Source of the DNA: JANXLO01 sp038231295
GTDB lineage: Bacteria > Armatimonadota > Chthonomonadetes > Chthonomonadales > Chthonomonadaceae
Direction: 5' to 3'
Length of the DNA stretch: 64,000 nucleotides
Assembly: GCA_038231295.1 (NCBI GenBank)
Contig: JBBRLP010000009.1
Span: 11,624-75,623, forward strand
Shown here: one piece after another, positions 17,871 to 29,200 of the stretch
Layout: every line of letters begins with the position of its first letter
Position numbering within the stretch: the first letter of the stretch is position 1
Translations under genes and position numbers: made by a program
Notes under the pieces: model-generated
What the model was told of the DNA's origin: nothing
Seen by the model: only the letters and a program-made list of their open reading frames with translations
Database searches by the model: none

Positions 17871-20800
17871 TTACCGCTGATTGCTGGCCGTCGGGTAGAG
17901 CTGCGGCGCGATGGTCTCGAAGTAGAGATCGGTCGAACCGGCGCGGGTGCTGCTCCAGAAGATCCAGACCTTGTCCAGGAACGGGTCTTTGAAGGCGGAG
18001 ACCTGCCCTTCGCTCACCGCCGAGTCGGTGGGCAGCGCCACCTCCGGCGTCGTCTGATCGCCCTGCTGCGCCGAGGTGCTGATCTCGTCGCCCCAGGCCA
18101 CCTGATACTTCAGGCTTCCGGAGTTACCCGTGTTCCCGGAGGTCGGGTCGTAGTAGGTGTAGCTCACGGTGATGGAACTGTTCTCGTCCGCCTCGGTGAA
18201 GTATATCCGTCCGCGCACCCAGTCTATCTCGTAGGGGCCGACGTTTCCGCCCACCGTGACCGGCGTCATCTGCTGCGTCCCATTGCCCTGCACCGCACCC
18301 AGTTTGACCGGGAACGGCAGCTTGACCATGAGCCGCATCGCCTTGTAGTAGATCGTGGATTTGGCGACACCGCTCGGATCGTTCTTGCGGTAGAAAACCC
18401 ACATCCGGTCTAAGGTCGGCGTTCCGCCGAACACCACCTGCGGCGACACCAACTGCGCCCTGGGATTCAGGCCCCGGTCGAAGAGGACGACCGGACTGGT
18501 GTTGTTACCCGAGGACGTAATGGCGGCGGTCGGACGCAGGGACGGCGCGTTCGGCAGGTTGCCGAAGTTGGCGAGAGACGTCCGGTCTATGTTCGAGTCG
18601 TCCCGCGACGTATTCAGCCGCATTATGAACGGAATGTAGCTTACCTGGATGCGGTCGGCCAGCGCCGGAGCCACCTGCGGGAAGCGGATGGTGCCGGAGC
18701 GCGAATCTACCGTGATCTGTCCTCCCAGGGCGGAGTCGAAGTAGATAAGGCCCGATGCCTGGTCGTAGCGGCCACGCTGCGGCAGGTTCGGCATCCCCGG
18801 CTGCGCGTTGATGAGAACCGGATTGTTTGCCAGTCCGCCCTGGATCAGGAAGATTTTGATCTGGCTGCCGGGGTCTGTCGTCGGGTCTTGCAGCAGGCCC
18901 TCCGGCCCGGTGCCGAGTTCCCAGGCCGCGTCGCGTCCCTGGTAGGTGTTGCTGCTGCCCAGGCGCGTCAGGACTTCGCCGACGACCGGCTTGATCGGCA
19001 GGATGGTCAGAGTGCCTACCGGCGGGTCGCCTGCCTTCGCCGGGGCAACCCGGTTGATCTTATAGCGGCAGAGCAGGGTCTCGACCGTCTGACGGCCTTT
19101 GAGAACGCCCGTATACACCACGTCAATCACGTCCAGCACCTGGTTCGACCCGTAGGGGTCGGGAATATGGCGATAGACGGGCGCGGGATCGCTCTGCCAT
19201 ACCAGCGCTCCCGGCATCGGTAGTTTGAGGTCGCCGAGCGGGTTGCCAGCAGCGTCCAGCAGCCACTTGCTGGTTCCGTCGAACGGCGTGTTCAGCGCCG
19301 TGCTGCCAAGCGCGTTATAGTAGATCGAAGCGTTCGACTGGTTGCCTGCGTGCCAGAAGACATACAGGAACTTCTGCGCGGGCGCTCCATTGGCGGCAGG
19401 CAGTTTGACAAGCAGTGGTCGGGGCGCGAGTTTGGTCAGGCCCGGATCGTTCGGCATGGCGTTGATGTTGCCGGTCGGGACGCCCGGCGCCGCGCCGCCA
19501 TTCAGACTTGTCCAGGAGACACGCGAGTCACGCGCTTGCTGCTGTCCACCGGCGGAGGCGACGAGTTTGTCCACCTGTCCCTGCCAGAAGAGATAGGCTT
19601 CGTTGTCGTTGGGGTTCGGGGAGCCGTAGCCGCCGGAGAAGTCCACTGAGGACGCTACCGCCGGATGCGACAGCCGCATCGTGTCCACATTCGCCGGTCC
19701 CGCGAGGAAGGGCGAGGCGCCCGAAGTCGAGGGGAACAGGCTGGTGATGTTCGCATTGGTATACAACTGCACGACCGGCACCGACCACCAACTGGAGATT
19801 TTGGGCAGTGGCTGACCGTTGGCGAAATCGAAGTCGCCAATGACGATGCCGGTGCCGCCGACCGCGCTGTAGGGAGCCGAGACATTGCTGTACGCGAGCT
19901 GGTAGGGAGCATACGCCTTGAGCAGGCCGGTCGTCGGGTCTATGTAGCCATCCACACCCTGTCGGCGGTTGGTAGACCAGTACATGAACAGGTTGCGGTT
20001 GAAGACGTTCCCGCCCGTTCCGGGGGCCATGAAGACCGCCGGGAAGGTGTCTGAACCGGGAGGCGTCGGCAGTTCGGGATGCAACGGGTCGGCCCAGGAG
20101 CCAGGCACGTCGAGCATGGGCAGGTCACCGGAAGTGACGCCCCGGCTCAGTTTCGCTTCTCGCACGGTTGCCTTCAGGATGAACGTCGGGTCGGTGTGCG
20201 CCTCGGAGGGCGTTCCGGCCTGTGTGATGTTCAGGACACCGTCATGGCTGGCCGGGAAGTTTGAAGTCGTTCCGGCGACGGTCGGATAGTTGCTCAGCCA
20301 CTCCTGCCATTGCAGGGGCGTGTTGTCCTCATAGGTGTAGATGGGAGCCGAGTAGGTTCCGACCGGAGTTCCGAGCGGAATCGCCACGCCGATGCGCGGC
20401 CGCTGGAAATCCGCCGCGAACAGGGTTCCGGGTACGACAGTGGCGCTGTAGGGCTTATCCGGGATCGTTGAGGAGCGGCCCTGCGTGTCGCCGACGTGCG
20501 GCTTGCCGATGGTCGGCTGCGGCTGTATCTGGTCCTTCCAGCCGAAGATGCCGTTCGCCAGATCGTCTACCGTCGGAAGCAAGGCTCCGAACTGATTGGC
20601 GTTGTCAATATCGGCCTGCACGACGAACGGGTTGTTCAGCGGCCACAGCGCCCGCTCCGAGAACAGGGAGGTCGTCGGATTGCTGGAACTGCTGATATGG
20701 TCGTAGGACGAGATGACGCCGATGTTTCCGACTCCGGGCTGGCCCGAAACGTTCTTGAACGGCAGGGCGAACAGCGGCGCGATGGACTGGTTGTTCACCT

Positions 20801-23800
20801 GGTCGCTGTACATCTTCACTGTCGTCGCGAACGAGCCGTTTTCGACGCCGACCGTCGGGTCGGTGAAGGGCGAGAGAGCGCGTCCGGTGATCTGCGCCCG
20901 GTTCTGGCCGAGCAGTTTCGCCACGCGCACATCCACCAGGTTGACGTTGCTCTCATTGTAGACGGTGAAGGGCCGGAAGAACTCGCCCTGAAGCGTCGGG
21001 TCGTCCCAGATGAACGGCCCCGGCAGGCCCGGTGACATATCCGGTGCGAACGGCACCTGGAAGGAGCGCGGCTGGCTGTTATTGGTCAGCGGCGTGTAGC
21101 CCGTGCCGTGCGGCAGTTTGCCCACGTCCAGCGTCGTCTCCGCGACCCGCATCTTGACGCCCGGTGGCACCGAGACGCCGACTTCGAGAGCGCGGTACGC
21201 CTCGTTCACCCCGGCATTGCTGCCGTAGCGAGCCGCCTGGAAGAAGTTGGTCGGATTGTAGCCGCCTGCCGGTCGGGGCAGGTCGGGCGGAATGACCCGG
21301 ATGACCACCGCCGAGACGTAGCCTGCGGCGGGATAGGAGAGCGCGTTGCCCAGCGGCGTCGGCTGCCCGTTCGAGGTCTGGAGCGGCCCCAGAACCGTCT
21401 TATCGTAGTTCTGCGTCACGGTCGGATCGGACGGGTTGCCGCGATTGACCCCCGACATATCCAGGAAGGAGGAGCCGAACGTCACGCCGTTGAAGGTACG
21501 GAGACCGTAGTTGATGTTGGCGGGCTGGAAGCGCGGCACATTGACCGCCATCGTAAACGGCGTCGCCACCAACTGACGGGTTCCCGCGATGGCGTCGCTG
21601 CCGTTGAACTGGTAGTTCGGCAGTTTCAGTTGAACCGAGCCGCCAATCGCATCCTCATCGCCCTGCGTCTTGCGGACGGTGAATGCGGAGGTCGGAATAC
21701 TCGGGTAGTCCAGGGTATCCTGGGCATCCGTCGGCAGTTGTTCCCAGGGCAGTGGGTTCATGACGGCGGAGCCGGTCGCGGTCGGGTTCTGGGACGGCGA
21801 CCAGCCGTGCCAGCCGAGTTTGCGCGTCAGCACCTGAATCTGGAGCGGCTTGCGGCGCAGTCCCCACATATTACTGCGGTCTACGATATAGAACGCATCC
21901 TGTCGGTTGCCTGCGTTGTCCACGCCCCCATACGTCGAGGTGGAACCGTCCGGCACCATCGGCAGCGGCGCGAAGAGCGACTTGACCGCAGAGTTCGTCG
22001 TCACCACGCCCGGAATGACCTGTCGGTTGCCGTTGCCAAGCAGTTCCCCGACGTTGGCGGGTTTGATGGTCAGCGCATTCTGCACACTGCCATAGAGACC
22101 GACAACGTTCAGGTTGCCCTTGCCCGTCATGTCCGAGTTCAGCGGAATAGTGAGGTCCGGGTTCAGCGGCGAAATGCTGCGGGTCGTGACCGCGATCGGG
22201 TTCGTGATCGAGTAGGCACGTGCGATGCCGAGGATATTCGTCTGGGAGGGCGGCGTCTGGAACGCCGCAATCAGTCCGGTATAGTCGTGCTGGCCGATGG
22301 CATAGGTGGGCGTTCCCGCCGACTGATTGGGGAACGGGGTTGTCGTCATCGTCGCCGGGTCGTAACCCTCAAGGTCCTGATAGATCTCGGCATGGGCCGT
22401 AATACGGTAGCCGCGCACTCCCGGCAGGAAGTTGGCGATGGTGCCGTTGTCCGTCGGCGCTCCCGGATAGATCGGGAAGGCATGGGAGAAGACCCAGGGA
22501 TAGACGTTCTTGTCGCGTCCCTGCAGAAGCTGCGCCGCCGGGTTGCCCATGTTCGGGTCTATGCCGAATATCTGGAGCGTATCGTGTTCGCCGTTGTTGA
22601 TGGCGACGTCGTCGGGCCAGAGTTCGCCTGCGGCGGCGTGCAGCGCTTTTGTCTGCGGGAAGATGTCCGCCGCATAGCTGGTCGAAGCGCCGCCGGGCTG
22701 CGAGATGGTAAAGGTGACATGGATGCGCGGTGGGCCGGTGCCATGCAGGGGCTTGGTCTTGTCGTCCGTCGGCTGCGCGTGGTAGACGCCTGCCGCTGAG
22801 ACATAGAGCATATCCCCCCAGTCGGAACCGTATTCGGTATTGCCGGCAATCAGGTTGCCGGGGTCGGGCAGAACGGACTTGGTATACCCACCGCCTGCGT
22901 TCTTGCGGTTGGGCGTATTGGTTCCCGCAACGATCTTGTTGTAGCTGTCCTGGCGATAGATGTCGAAGACGCGCAGGTCAATACTGAGGTTGCCCGCGCC
23001 GAGTGCGATCTCCGCCGGTTCGCCGCCGTTGTTCGGTCCCAGCGTATTGCCCAGACCGTTCAGCCCGACTCCGACACCGTAGGCGCGGAGCTGGCCGCCC
23101 TCGTCGCCTTCGACGATCATACCGGAAGCGAGAGACGCCGACGCGATCCGGTTCGCATTGACCTCATGGTGATGCCATATCTCAGAAAGCAGGGTATCCG
23201 TGCCAAACGTGCCGGGCTGTGTCGTATCGGGCCGTGCGGTAAGGCCCCAGATTGCGCCATCGTCGTCGGCGAAGACAAGAGCGGGCTGCGGGTTGATGGT
23301 ATCTACCGATTCGCCCGGCAGGCCGGTCAGCAGGGTCGCGATGGGGCTGGCGCTGGTGTTCGCGCCGCTGAGAGTGATGCCGGAAGCGATGAGTTTACCA
23401 TTGAAGGCGTTCAGGCCGATGAGTATGCTGTTGCCTTCGAGGACGTAGCAGAAGTCATTGGTGACCGCCGGACTGGACGGAATGACGGGTGCAGCGTTCA
23501 GCGTCGCCTGACTCATCAGCACGGGAGCCGTGCCATTGAAGCCCGGATCTAGCGCGACAGTCGCGTCGTTCGCGGGGTCAGCATTCGGTGGGGTCGGCGT
23601 ATTCGGGAAGACCCATTTCAGCGTATTGGTGGTCGGCGCGGTCGGACTGACGACTGCCGGAACCTCCTGCACCGCGTAGACGCGGCCTTCACAGGTGAAA
23701 TAGAGGTAGGGGAAACCCGCACCGGCAGGCTGGAAGATCGCCGCCGTGCTGATCGCACCGCCAAGACCGGTATTGCCCGTTTCAGGGGGAGCAGGATAGA

Positions 23801-26141
23801 CCCAGTTGCGCCGCTCCTGCCAGACCGGTTTGAGGGTGTTGGCATTGTAACTAAGGAGAACGTCATTCGCCGCGTTCAGAGCGTACATGTGTCCATCCCC
23901 CGCTCCGATAAAGAACGGCACCTTTTTGGGGTCGCCGCCCGGCGCGGGATAGGTGGGGTCATAAGTAGGCGAAGCCAGAATCGTTCCGAGGCTCGGATCG
24001 TCTTTGATCAGATTGGTCGCCGTGCCGTTCGGGAATTTCGCGTAGTAGGCGTCCGCTCCGAAGTGTGGATAGGTCCAGATGCGCTGCGTGGTTCCCAGCG
24101 TCGTGAAGACGGTCGGGTCGTAGTCGCCGCGCCCGCCTGCGTCGAAGGCGTAGACACGTCCGTTCTGGTTGCCCACGATGAGTATCTGCGCTCCGGTCAG
24201 GTTGTCCGGGTCGTCAATGATGATCGGAGAACCGAGCGAGCCGCCGAAAGCGGGCAGGCTTGTGTCTTTGCGGACGATGAAATCTCCCGCCTGGGCCGGA
24301 TTTGCAACGATCTCTCCGTCCCAGTGGAAGAAGGGATCCGCGGCATCCACCCCCCAGGTGGGCGGAAACAGCGTTGTGAAACTGGCAGGGCGCTTGTAGT
24401 TCGGATCGTGCGCCTGGGCGGGAACTTTGTTGGCCGCCAGTTCCGCCGCCGTCAGCGGGACATAGGACGGATAGGTCCAGTAGTTCTGCGTGGTGTGCAG
24501 GGGGAGGTTACCCGCCGCGTCGAAGGCGTAGATGTGTCCTAGCGTCGCCGTGCTGTTGGTCGTGATGAAGTAGACCATCGTGCGGGTCACCCCGTCACGA
24601 CAGCGCACATTGGCGAGCAGGGGCGAGGCGGCGCTGGTGGCATCGGTGCTGGAAGCGTCTGCAATACCGACATAGCGCCAGCGTACCCGATCTATCGAGC
24701 GGGCGAGTCCATCCGGGTCTCCGCCGAGTGTATTCAAGTTCTGATTGTTGACACAGTAGAAGACGGGCGCGGTGATAGTCGCGGTCGGGTCCGGAATGAG
24801 CGGATTGGTCGCGCTGGCGGGCAGCGTCGGGTCGGTGGGAATGCGCGGTGTGGGATCGGGAACAGACTCCTCACGGGCAAAGAAGAACAGGGGCTGCGCG
24901 TCGGTAATCGGATTGCCCTGCAAGTCATTCAGAAGCTTGTTGGTTCCCACGACCGGGCCAAGAACCCGCCCGTTCGGCGAGATATTGCCGAGGGCCGCGT
25001 TCGCTCCCGACGATTTGGCGACGAACCGCACTGCGTCTGCTGTAATGACCGGAAGTGAACCGCCGAAGCCGGGATCGTTGATATCGTCCGGCGTGAGAGT
25101 ATACAGCGTGACGGTTATCTGGTCGCGGGGATCGCCGGAAAAGGGGAAGACAGCCGGGCTGGAGCCGCCACCCTGAATATGCTGCCAGCCGGGCGCTCCA
25201 GGGTCAATTTCATAGATACGACTGGTCGTCGGGTTGTCAATGTTGGCCTTGACCGGGTTGCCGTTAGCGTCAATCGTTCGGAACCAACTGACCCGCACAA
25301 ACGCACGGAGTACGCTGGCATGTCCGGTAGTTACGCCGCCTTTAGAGATTTTCGTGAAGTCGCCGGGCATATAGACATCCACGCCGTAGTTCCCGACCAC
25401 CAGGTTGGTCGCTCCCGAAGAGACAACTGAGGTCGGATGGATGTCATTGATAAGTACGTTCTGTACCGCAGCATAGACATTGGTCGCCGCGTTCGGCAGG
25501 GCCGCCAGTTCGGTGCGAGTGGCGGCACGCTGCTGGCCCGTAACAGCATCAATAACCAGAAAATCGTTGTGCGTGGCGAGGACGTAGGCGTAGTCTTTGG
25601 TATAGGTCTGGTTCGGGTCCGTCGAAAACGAGAAGCCCCCTGTCGTCGAGCGGTAGTCGTTTACGGGAACCGGAGGCCCCGGCGCGACCGCAGGCAGGTT
25701 CCAGCCACCGTTCAGGTAGCTGTGCGCGATCACCTGTGGGTCGTTGCCGGTCTGCATCGCATAACCGGGCATGACGCGCACGATGTTGTTTTGCGTGTCT
25801 TTGAAGTTTTGTGGGTCGGTCGCGTTGGCGTTGTCTACTATAATGGTGGGCAGCGTTGTCACGCCGGTGGTGGAGATGTCCAGGGTACGCGGGAAGACCC
25901 AGCGCTGCACACCGTGACCGGGATTGTTGGCAACATTGTTGATATTGTTGCTGCCCGGACGCGTGGGAATCCCCGAAGAGGTCGCGGCGTTGAAAGTCAG
26001 GTTGCCTCGATCCAGCAGCCAGTCCACGTCGTCGAAGACAGGAACCTGCGCCTGCGCCGCTCCCGCCGCCAGAGCGAACAGGAGGGCGATCAACGCGCTC
26101 AGACCGGATTTGCGGAGGAGAAGCGTGCTTCTATACCTCAT
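17871..26141 (-). CDS. Giant secreted beta-propeller protein in PilY1 position (2756 aa)
   Basis: ATG 26141-26139 is chosen: AAGAGGAAA lies just upstream, and the product starts MRYRSTLLLRKSGLSAL with a signal peptide ending near GAAQAQ. Residues about 450-850 look like a PQQ-type beta-propeller: repeated blade phrases such as ILIVGNQNGRVYAFDAGG, FIGAGDGHMYALNAAND and LYFTCEGRVYAVQE. The remaining 1900 residues are beta-rich, Pro/Asn/Thr-rich and low in Cys, with no family I recognise; a C-terminal section is rich in short Y-F-V strands and lacks a membrane anchor. It is the last gene of the row PilV-, PilW-, PilX-like and 1692-aa propeller protein. In Proteobacteria that slot holds pilY1, a pilus-tip adhesin with a C-terminal propeller. 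Function as tip or surface protein is inferred from position and fold only. Confidence 0.75.
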   Translation of the reverse strand: MRYRSTLLLRKSGLSALIALLFALAAGAAQAQVPVFDDVDWLLDRGNLTFNAATSSGIPTRPGSNNINNVANNPGHGVQRWVFPRTLDISTTGVTTLPTIIVDNANATDPQNFKDTQNNIVRVMPGYAMQTGNDPQVIAHSYLNGGWNLPAVAPGPPVPVNDYRSTTGGFSFSTDPNQTYTKDYAYVLATHNDFLVIDAVTGQQRAATRTELAALPNAATNVYAAVQNVLINDIHPTSVVSSGATNLVVGNYGVDVYMPGDFTKISKGGVTTGHASVLRAFVRVSWFRTIDANGNPVKANIDNPTTSRIYEIDPGAPGWQHIQGGGSSPAVFPFSGDPRDQITVTLYTLTPDDINDPGFGGSLPVITADAVRFVAKSSGANAALGNISPNGRVLGPVVGTNKLLNDLQGNPITDAQPLFFFAREESVPDPTPRIPTDPTLPASATNPLIPDPTATITAPVFYCVNNQNLNTLGGDPDGLARSIDRVRWRYVGIADASSTDATSAASPLLANVRCRDGVTRTMVYFITTNSTATLGHIYAFDAAGNLPLHTTQNYWTYPSYVPLTAAELAANKVPAQAHDPNYKRPASFTTLFPPTWGVDAADPFFHWDGEIVANPAQAGDFIVRKDTSLPAFGGSLGSPIIIDDPDNLTGAQILIVGNQNGRVYAFDAGGRGDYDPTVFTTLGTTQRIWTYPHFGADAYYAKFPNGTATNLIKDDPSLGTILASPTYDPTYPAPGGDPKKVPFFIGAGDGHMYALNAANDVLLSYNANTLKPVWQERRNWVYPAPPETGNTGLGGAISTAAIFQPAGAGFPYLYFTCEGRVYAVQEVPAVVSPTAPTTNTLKWVFPNTPTPPNADPANDATVALDPGFNGTAPVLMSQATLNAAPVIPSSPAVTNDFCYVLEGNSILIGLNAFNGKLIASGITLSGANTSASPIATLLTGLPGESVDTINPQPALVFADDDGAIWGLTARPDTTQPGTFGTDTLLSEIWHHHEVNANRIASASLASGMIVEGDEGGQLRAYGVGVGLNGLGNTLGPNNGGEPAEIALGAGNLSIDLRVFDIYRQDSYNKIVAGTNTPNRKNAGGGYTKSVLPDPGNLIAGNTEYGSDWGDMLYVSAAGVYHAQPTDDKTKPLHGTGPPRIHVTFTISQPGGASTSYAADIFPQTKALHAAAGELWPDDVAINNGEHDTLQIFGIDPNMGNPAAQLLQGRDKNVYPWVFSHAFPIYPGAPTDNGTIANFLPGVRGYRITAHAEIYQDLEGYDPATMTTTPFPNQSAGTPTYAIGQHDYTGLIAAFQTPPSQTNILGIARAYSITNPIAVTTRSISPLNPDLTIPLNSDMTGKGNLNVVGLYGSVQNALTIKPANVGELLGNGNRQVIPGVVTTNSAVKSLFAPLPMVPDGSTSTYGGVDNAGNRQDAFYIVDRSNMWGLRRKPLQIQVLTRKLGWHGWSPSQNPTATGSAVMNPLPWEQLPTDAQDTLDYPSIPTSAFTVRKTQGDEDAIGGSVQLKLPNYQFNGSDAIAGTRQLVATPFTMAVNVPRFQPANINYGLRTFNGVTFGSSFLDMSGVNRGNPSDPTVTQNYDKTVLGPLQTSNGQPTPLGNALSYPAAGYVSAVVIRVIPPDLPRPAGGYNPTNFFQAARYGSNAGVNEAYRALEVGVSVPPGVKMRVAETTLDVGKLPHGTGYTPLTNNSQPRSFQVPFAPDMSPGLPGPFIWDDPTLQGEFFRPFTVYNESNVNLVDVRVAKLLGQNRAQITGRALSPFTDPTVGVENGSFATTVKMYSDQVNNQSIAPLFALPFKNVSGQPGVGNIGVISSYDHISSSSNPTTSLFSERALWPLNNPFVVQADIDNANQFGALLPTVDDLANGIFGWKDQIQPQPTIGKPHVGDTQGRSSTIPDKPYSATVVPGTLFAADFQRPRIGVAIPLGTPVGTYSAPIYTYEDNTPLQWQEWLSNYPTVAGTTSNFPASHDGVLNITQAGTPSEAHTDPTFILKATVREAKLSRGVTSGDLPMLDVPGSWADPLHPELPTPPGSDTFPAVFMAPGTGGNVFNRNLFMYWSTNRRQGVDGYIDPTTGLLKAYAPYQLAYSNVSAPYSAVGGTGIVIGDFDFANGQPLPKISSWWSVPVVQLYTNANITSLFPSTSGASPFLAGPANVDTMRLSHPAVASSVDFSGGYGSPNPNDNEAYLFWQGQVDKLVASAGGQQQARDSRVSWTSLNGGAAPGVPTGNINAMPNDPGLTKLAPRPLLVKLPAANGAPAQKFLYVFWHAGNQSNASIYYNALGSTALNTPFDGTSKWLLDAAGNPLGDLKLPMPGALVWQSDPAPVYRHIPDPYGSNQVLDVIDVVYTGVLKGRQTVETLLCRYKINRVAPAKAGDPPVGTLTILPIKPVVGEVLTRLGSSNTYQGRDAAWELGTGPEGLLQDPTTDPGSQIKIFLIQGGLANNPVLINAQPGMPNLPQRGRYDQASGLIYFDSALGGQITVDSRSGTIRFPQVAPALADRIQVSYIPFIMRLNTSRDDSNIDRTSLANFGNLPNAPSLRPTAAITSSGNNTSPVVLFDRGLNPRAQLVSPQVVFGGTPTLDRMWVFYRKNDPSGVAKSTIYYKAMRLMVKLPFPVKLGAVQGNGTQQMTPVTVGGNVGPYEIDWVRGRIYFTEADENSSITVSYTYYDPTSGNTGNSGSLKYQVAWGDEISTSAQQGDQTTPEVALPTDSAVSEGQVSAFKDPFLDKVWIFWSSTRAGSTDLYFETIAPQLYPTASNQR

Positions 26142-26224
26142 GGAATTTCCTCTTATCTTCATCTCATTAAGAGCGGCGGAATGCATTCCGCCGCTCCGAG
26201 CCTATAGCGGTCAATTTTTGTCTC

Positions 26225-29200
26225 TTAGAACGGACGGTCACTGAAGGTCGGCTGCTCCAGCAGGCTGGTGGCGGTGCCGTTGGTTCCAACGCCTATCTTC
26301 CGTTTGATCGGTCCGGAGGCGGGCAGAACCGGAATGGCCTCGTTAGGCACCATCCAGGTGATCGCGCCGGCTGTGTTCGCCGTCAGGTTCCCGCCAACAA
26401 CGTTGTAGAGACGGGCATTGGCCTGTCGGTAGCCGCCGGTATAGAAGTAGTCGCTGCGGACTTCCACCACTTCCCCATGCACATCGCCATCGGCCACGTT
26501 CGCTGGCCCGCCGAATATCTCGAAGATATTGTCGCGGCCCGTGTAGGCGTTGGTAATCAGGTAGCGCGGATAGAACTTGTTGGTCGTCGGGTCGTAATCG
26601 GCCTGTTCCAGTTTCTGGATGCTCGTCGCGTTCAGGTGGCGGCCTGTCATATAGTAGTAGTCGTCATTTGACAGCGACCACTCGACAATGGCCTCTCCGT
26701 TTAGCATTCCCGTTCCCGGCTTCAGAACATAGACTCCGTTGGCATCGGCGAGTACGTAATGCAGATCAGGCACCACCAGATTTAACGGATTGACTACGTT
26801 GAACTCTTTGAACCAGCGGGGGTTGCTGATCGTCTGGCGCTGCGTGATCGTCGTTCCTGCCGCGTTGACGTAGACGATGCTGTTGATCAGCGCGGCCACA
26901 TCGCCATCCGCACCTGCACCGGCGGGGGGATACCGTTTCAGGATCATCAGCGAGCCGCCCGGCCCTTTGACATCGTTCGGGTTCGTGCCGACGTTGATGG
27001 CGGTCGGGTCGAGAACCCCGGCCTGCCGCACGTTGTCTACCGCCGCGACCATGTAAGTGCGGAAGACGCCCGATTCAAAGTTCGTGAACTGCTGTATGGT
27101 TCGATACCGGAAGGCCTGATTTTGTTCCCCATACGACCGGGTATTGAAGACAACCTGCTTGAGCATTCGCGGCGTGGTGCCGTCGCTGCCCGTCATCACC
27201 ACCGGAGCGCCCGTCGCGTCGTAGATGTCTACGACCTCCAGAGAGCGGAAGTTGCCGCTGTCCGCGATGATGTAGTGGAAGGCGATCCAGAACCCGCTAC
27301 CCGGAGGCGTATAGCTGTAGGTCGCGTTCGAGACCGGACTGGTAAAGGTCAGAGTACCCGTGCCGCTGGTGGTATAGGTCTGAATGTCGGTGGGCTGGTT
27401 CAGCGTCACCGGGTCGTTGTCACGCAGGAAGCGCAGATCGTTGCCCATTCGGCTCAGTTCCCACGTCACGATGCCGCCCTTGTCCACTTCGATGACCCGG
27501 TTATTGCCGGTATCGGCGACCAGGAAATCGTTCAGGGTGTAGCGGTGCGCCATATTCGGACGGGACAGCGACGTTTTGAGCGTTCCGAGCGCCCCCTGCC
27601 CGTTGACGGTACTCTGAATAGCCGTGTAGGACTGTGTGGCGTCCATCGTCCAGGCGGCGCGTCCCGCATGGTCCACTTCGATCAGGCGGTTGTTGTCCGC
27701 GATAAGCGTCAGTTGGTTGTCGAGCGCGATCAGGCCCTGCGGCGTTCCGACCGCCACAATCCCGGTCGTCGCGACAGGCGGACTGAAGATCGGCTGTGGG
27801 ATAGCCTTCACGGAGACGGGTGGGCCGGGAGCGAGATACTGCACCGCGTCCGTCGCGATCAGCCGTAGCGTTCCATCGTCCTTGAAGACGCTGACCTGCC
27901 CTCCGTTCGAACTGATACCGGACATATCGAAGGAGACGATGCGCCCGGTCGTCGAGCCGTAGTAGAGCGTGCTGCCGATGACGCTCGCGCCGCTCGCCGG
28001 ATGGATGCCTTCCAGCTCCGGCTCCGTTACGGAGGTCGGGGCGATGCCGAATGCCTTACGGTCCAGCGGGATTGTTGCCCACCAGAGCAGGTTGTCCAGA
28101 ACGCCGAAACCGGTCTGATGGTTGATAATCGGGTCGGTCTCATCCACGATCTTGGTGCCGTTTACGGTACTGACCAGGATCGGCAGAGCGGTATTGAACG
28201 CATCCCCTCCGGTGGCCGGTGCGCCGTTACCGGGCTGCACACGGAAATCGAAGATATGGATGGTGCTGCTGCTGCGGTCTACCGTGAAGTTCGTGTCTTC
28301 GTACAGGTCCACGTATTTCGGCTGGAGCGCAGTGGAATTGACCAGATCGGGCTGGCGAATCTTCAGCCGCTCGTTCGGAAGTGCGATGAGCGTCCCATCG
28401 CCCTTCTGTACGGTGAAGGTGGTATCCGGGTTGGAGCGCAACGCCATGAGGACAAGACCGTCCTTCGGGCCTGCAATCACGCCGCCGTTCAGGTCTCGCA
28501 GATGGCAGTAGCCGACAGTGTAGACGACGCCGTTCGTATAGGCGGGATTGCCAATCTGCTCGTAGTCGGTTACGAAAACCTTTGTCAGCACAGGCGGCGG
28601 GGCGGGATTGTTCTTCGAGACGAATGTGGAGATGTTAAACAGCCGTCCGGGAACGCCGCCCGTGCCGAGCGCGAAGTCGTCGTCGGGGGCGTTCGGGCTG
28701 AACATCCAGGCAAGGCCGGTGTTGGCTTTGACGGTGCCGTTGGAGAACGTCGTGTTCAGAATCGTGTTGCCGAACTGCTCATGATAGGCGTAGAGTCGGT
28801 CACCGCCCGGATAGTCGCCCGCTCCCAGGAACAGATAGTCCTGCGGGGAGAGCGTCGGAGTGCCGAAAATACGCATATAAGGCGGATTGGCGACGCCCTG
28901 CCGGGGGTCGGGTGAGACGGTGAAGCTGCGAATACTGAACAGCCGCATTTCCGCCGCTGTCGGGCGCACCGTGCCGCCGCCGGAAGTCGGAACCAGGTCG
29001 GCGGGCCAGTCCAGCGTATAATCGGCGGTGAAGGTGTCCGTCGCGACGAAAGGCGCGGTGATGATGACGACCATGACGCGATTGGCAGGCGGCCCCTGAT
29101 ACTCGACGGTGAAGTCGGTGCCATAGATAAGCCGTTTCAGCCCGCCGCCGGCAAAACGCTGATAGACGACCGGGCGCAGATCGGGCGCGGGGCCGGTCGG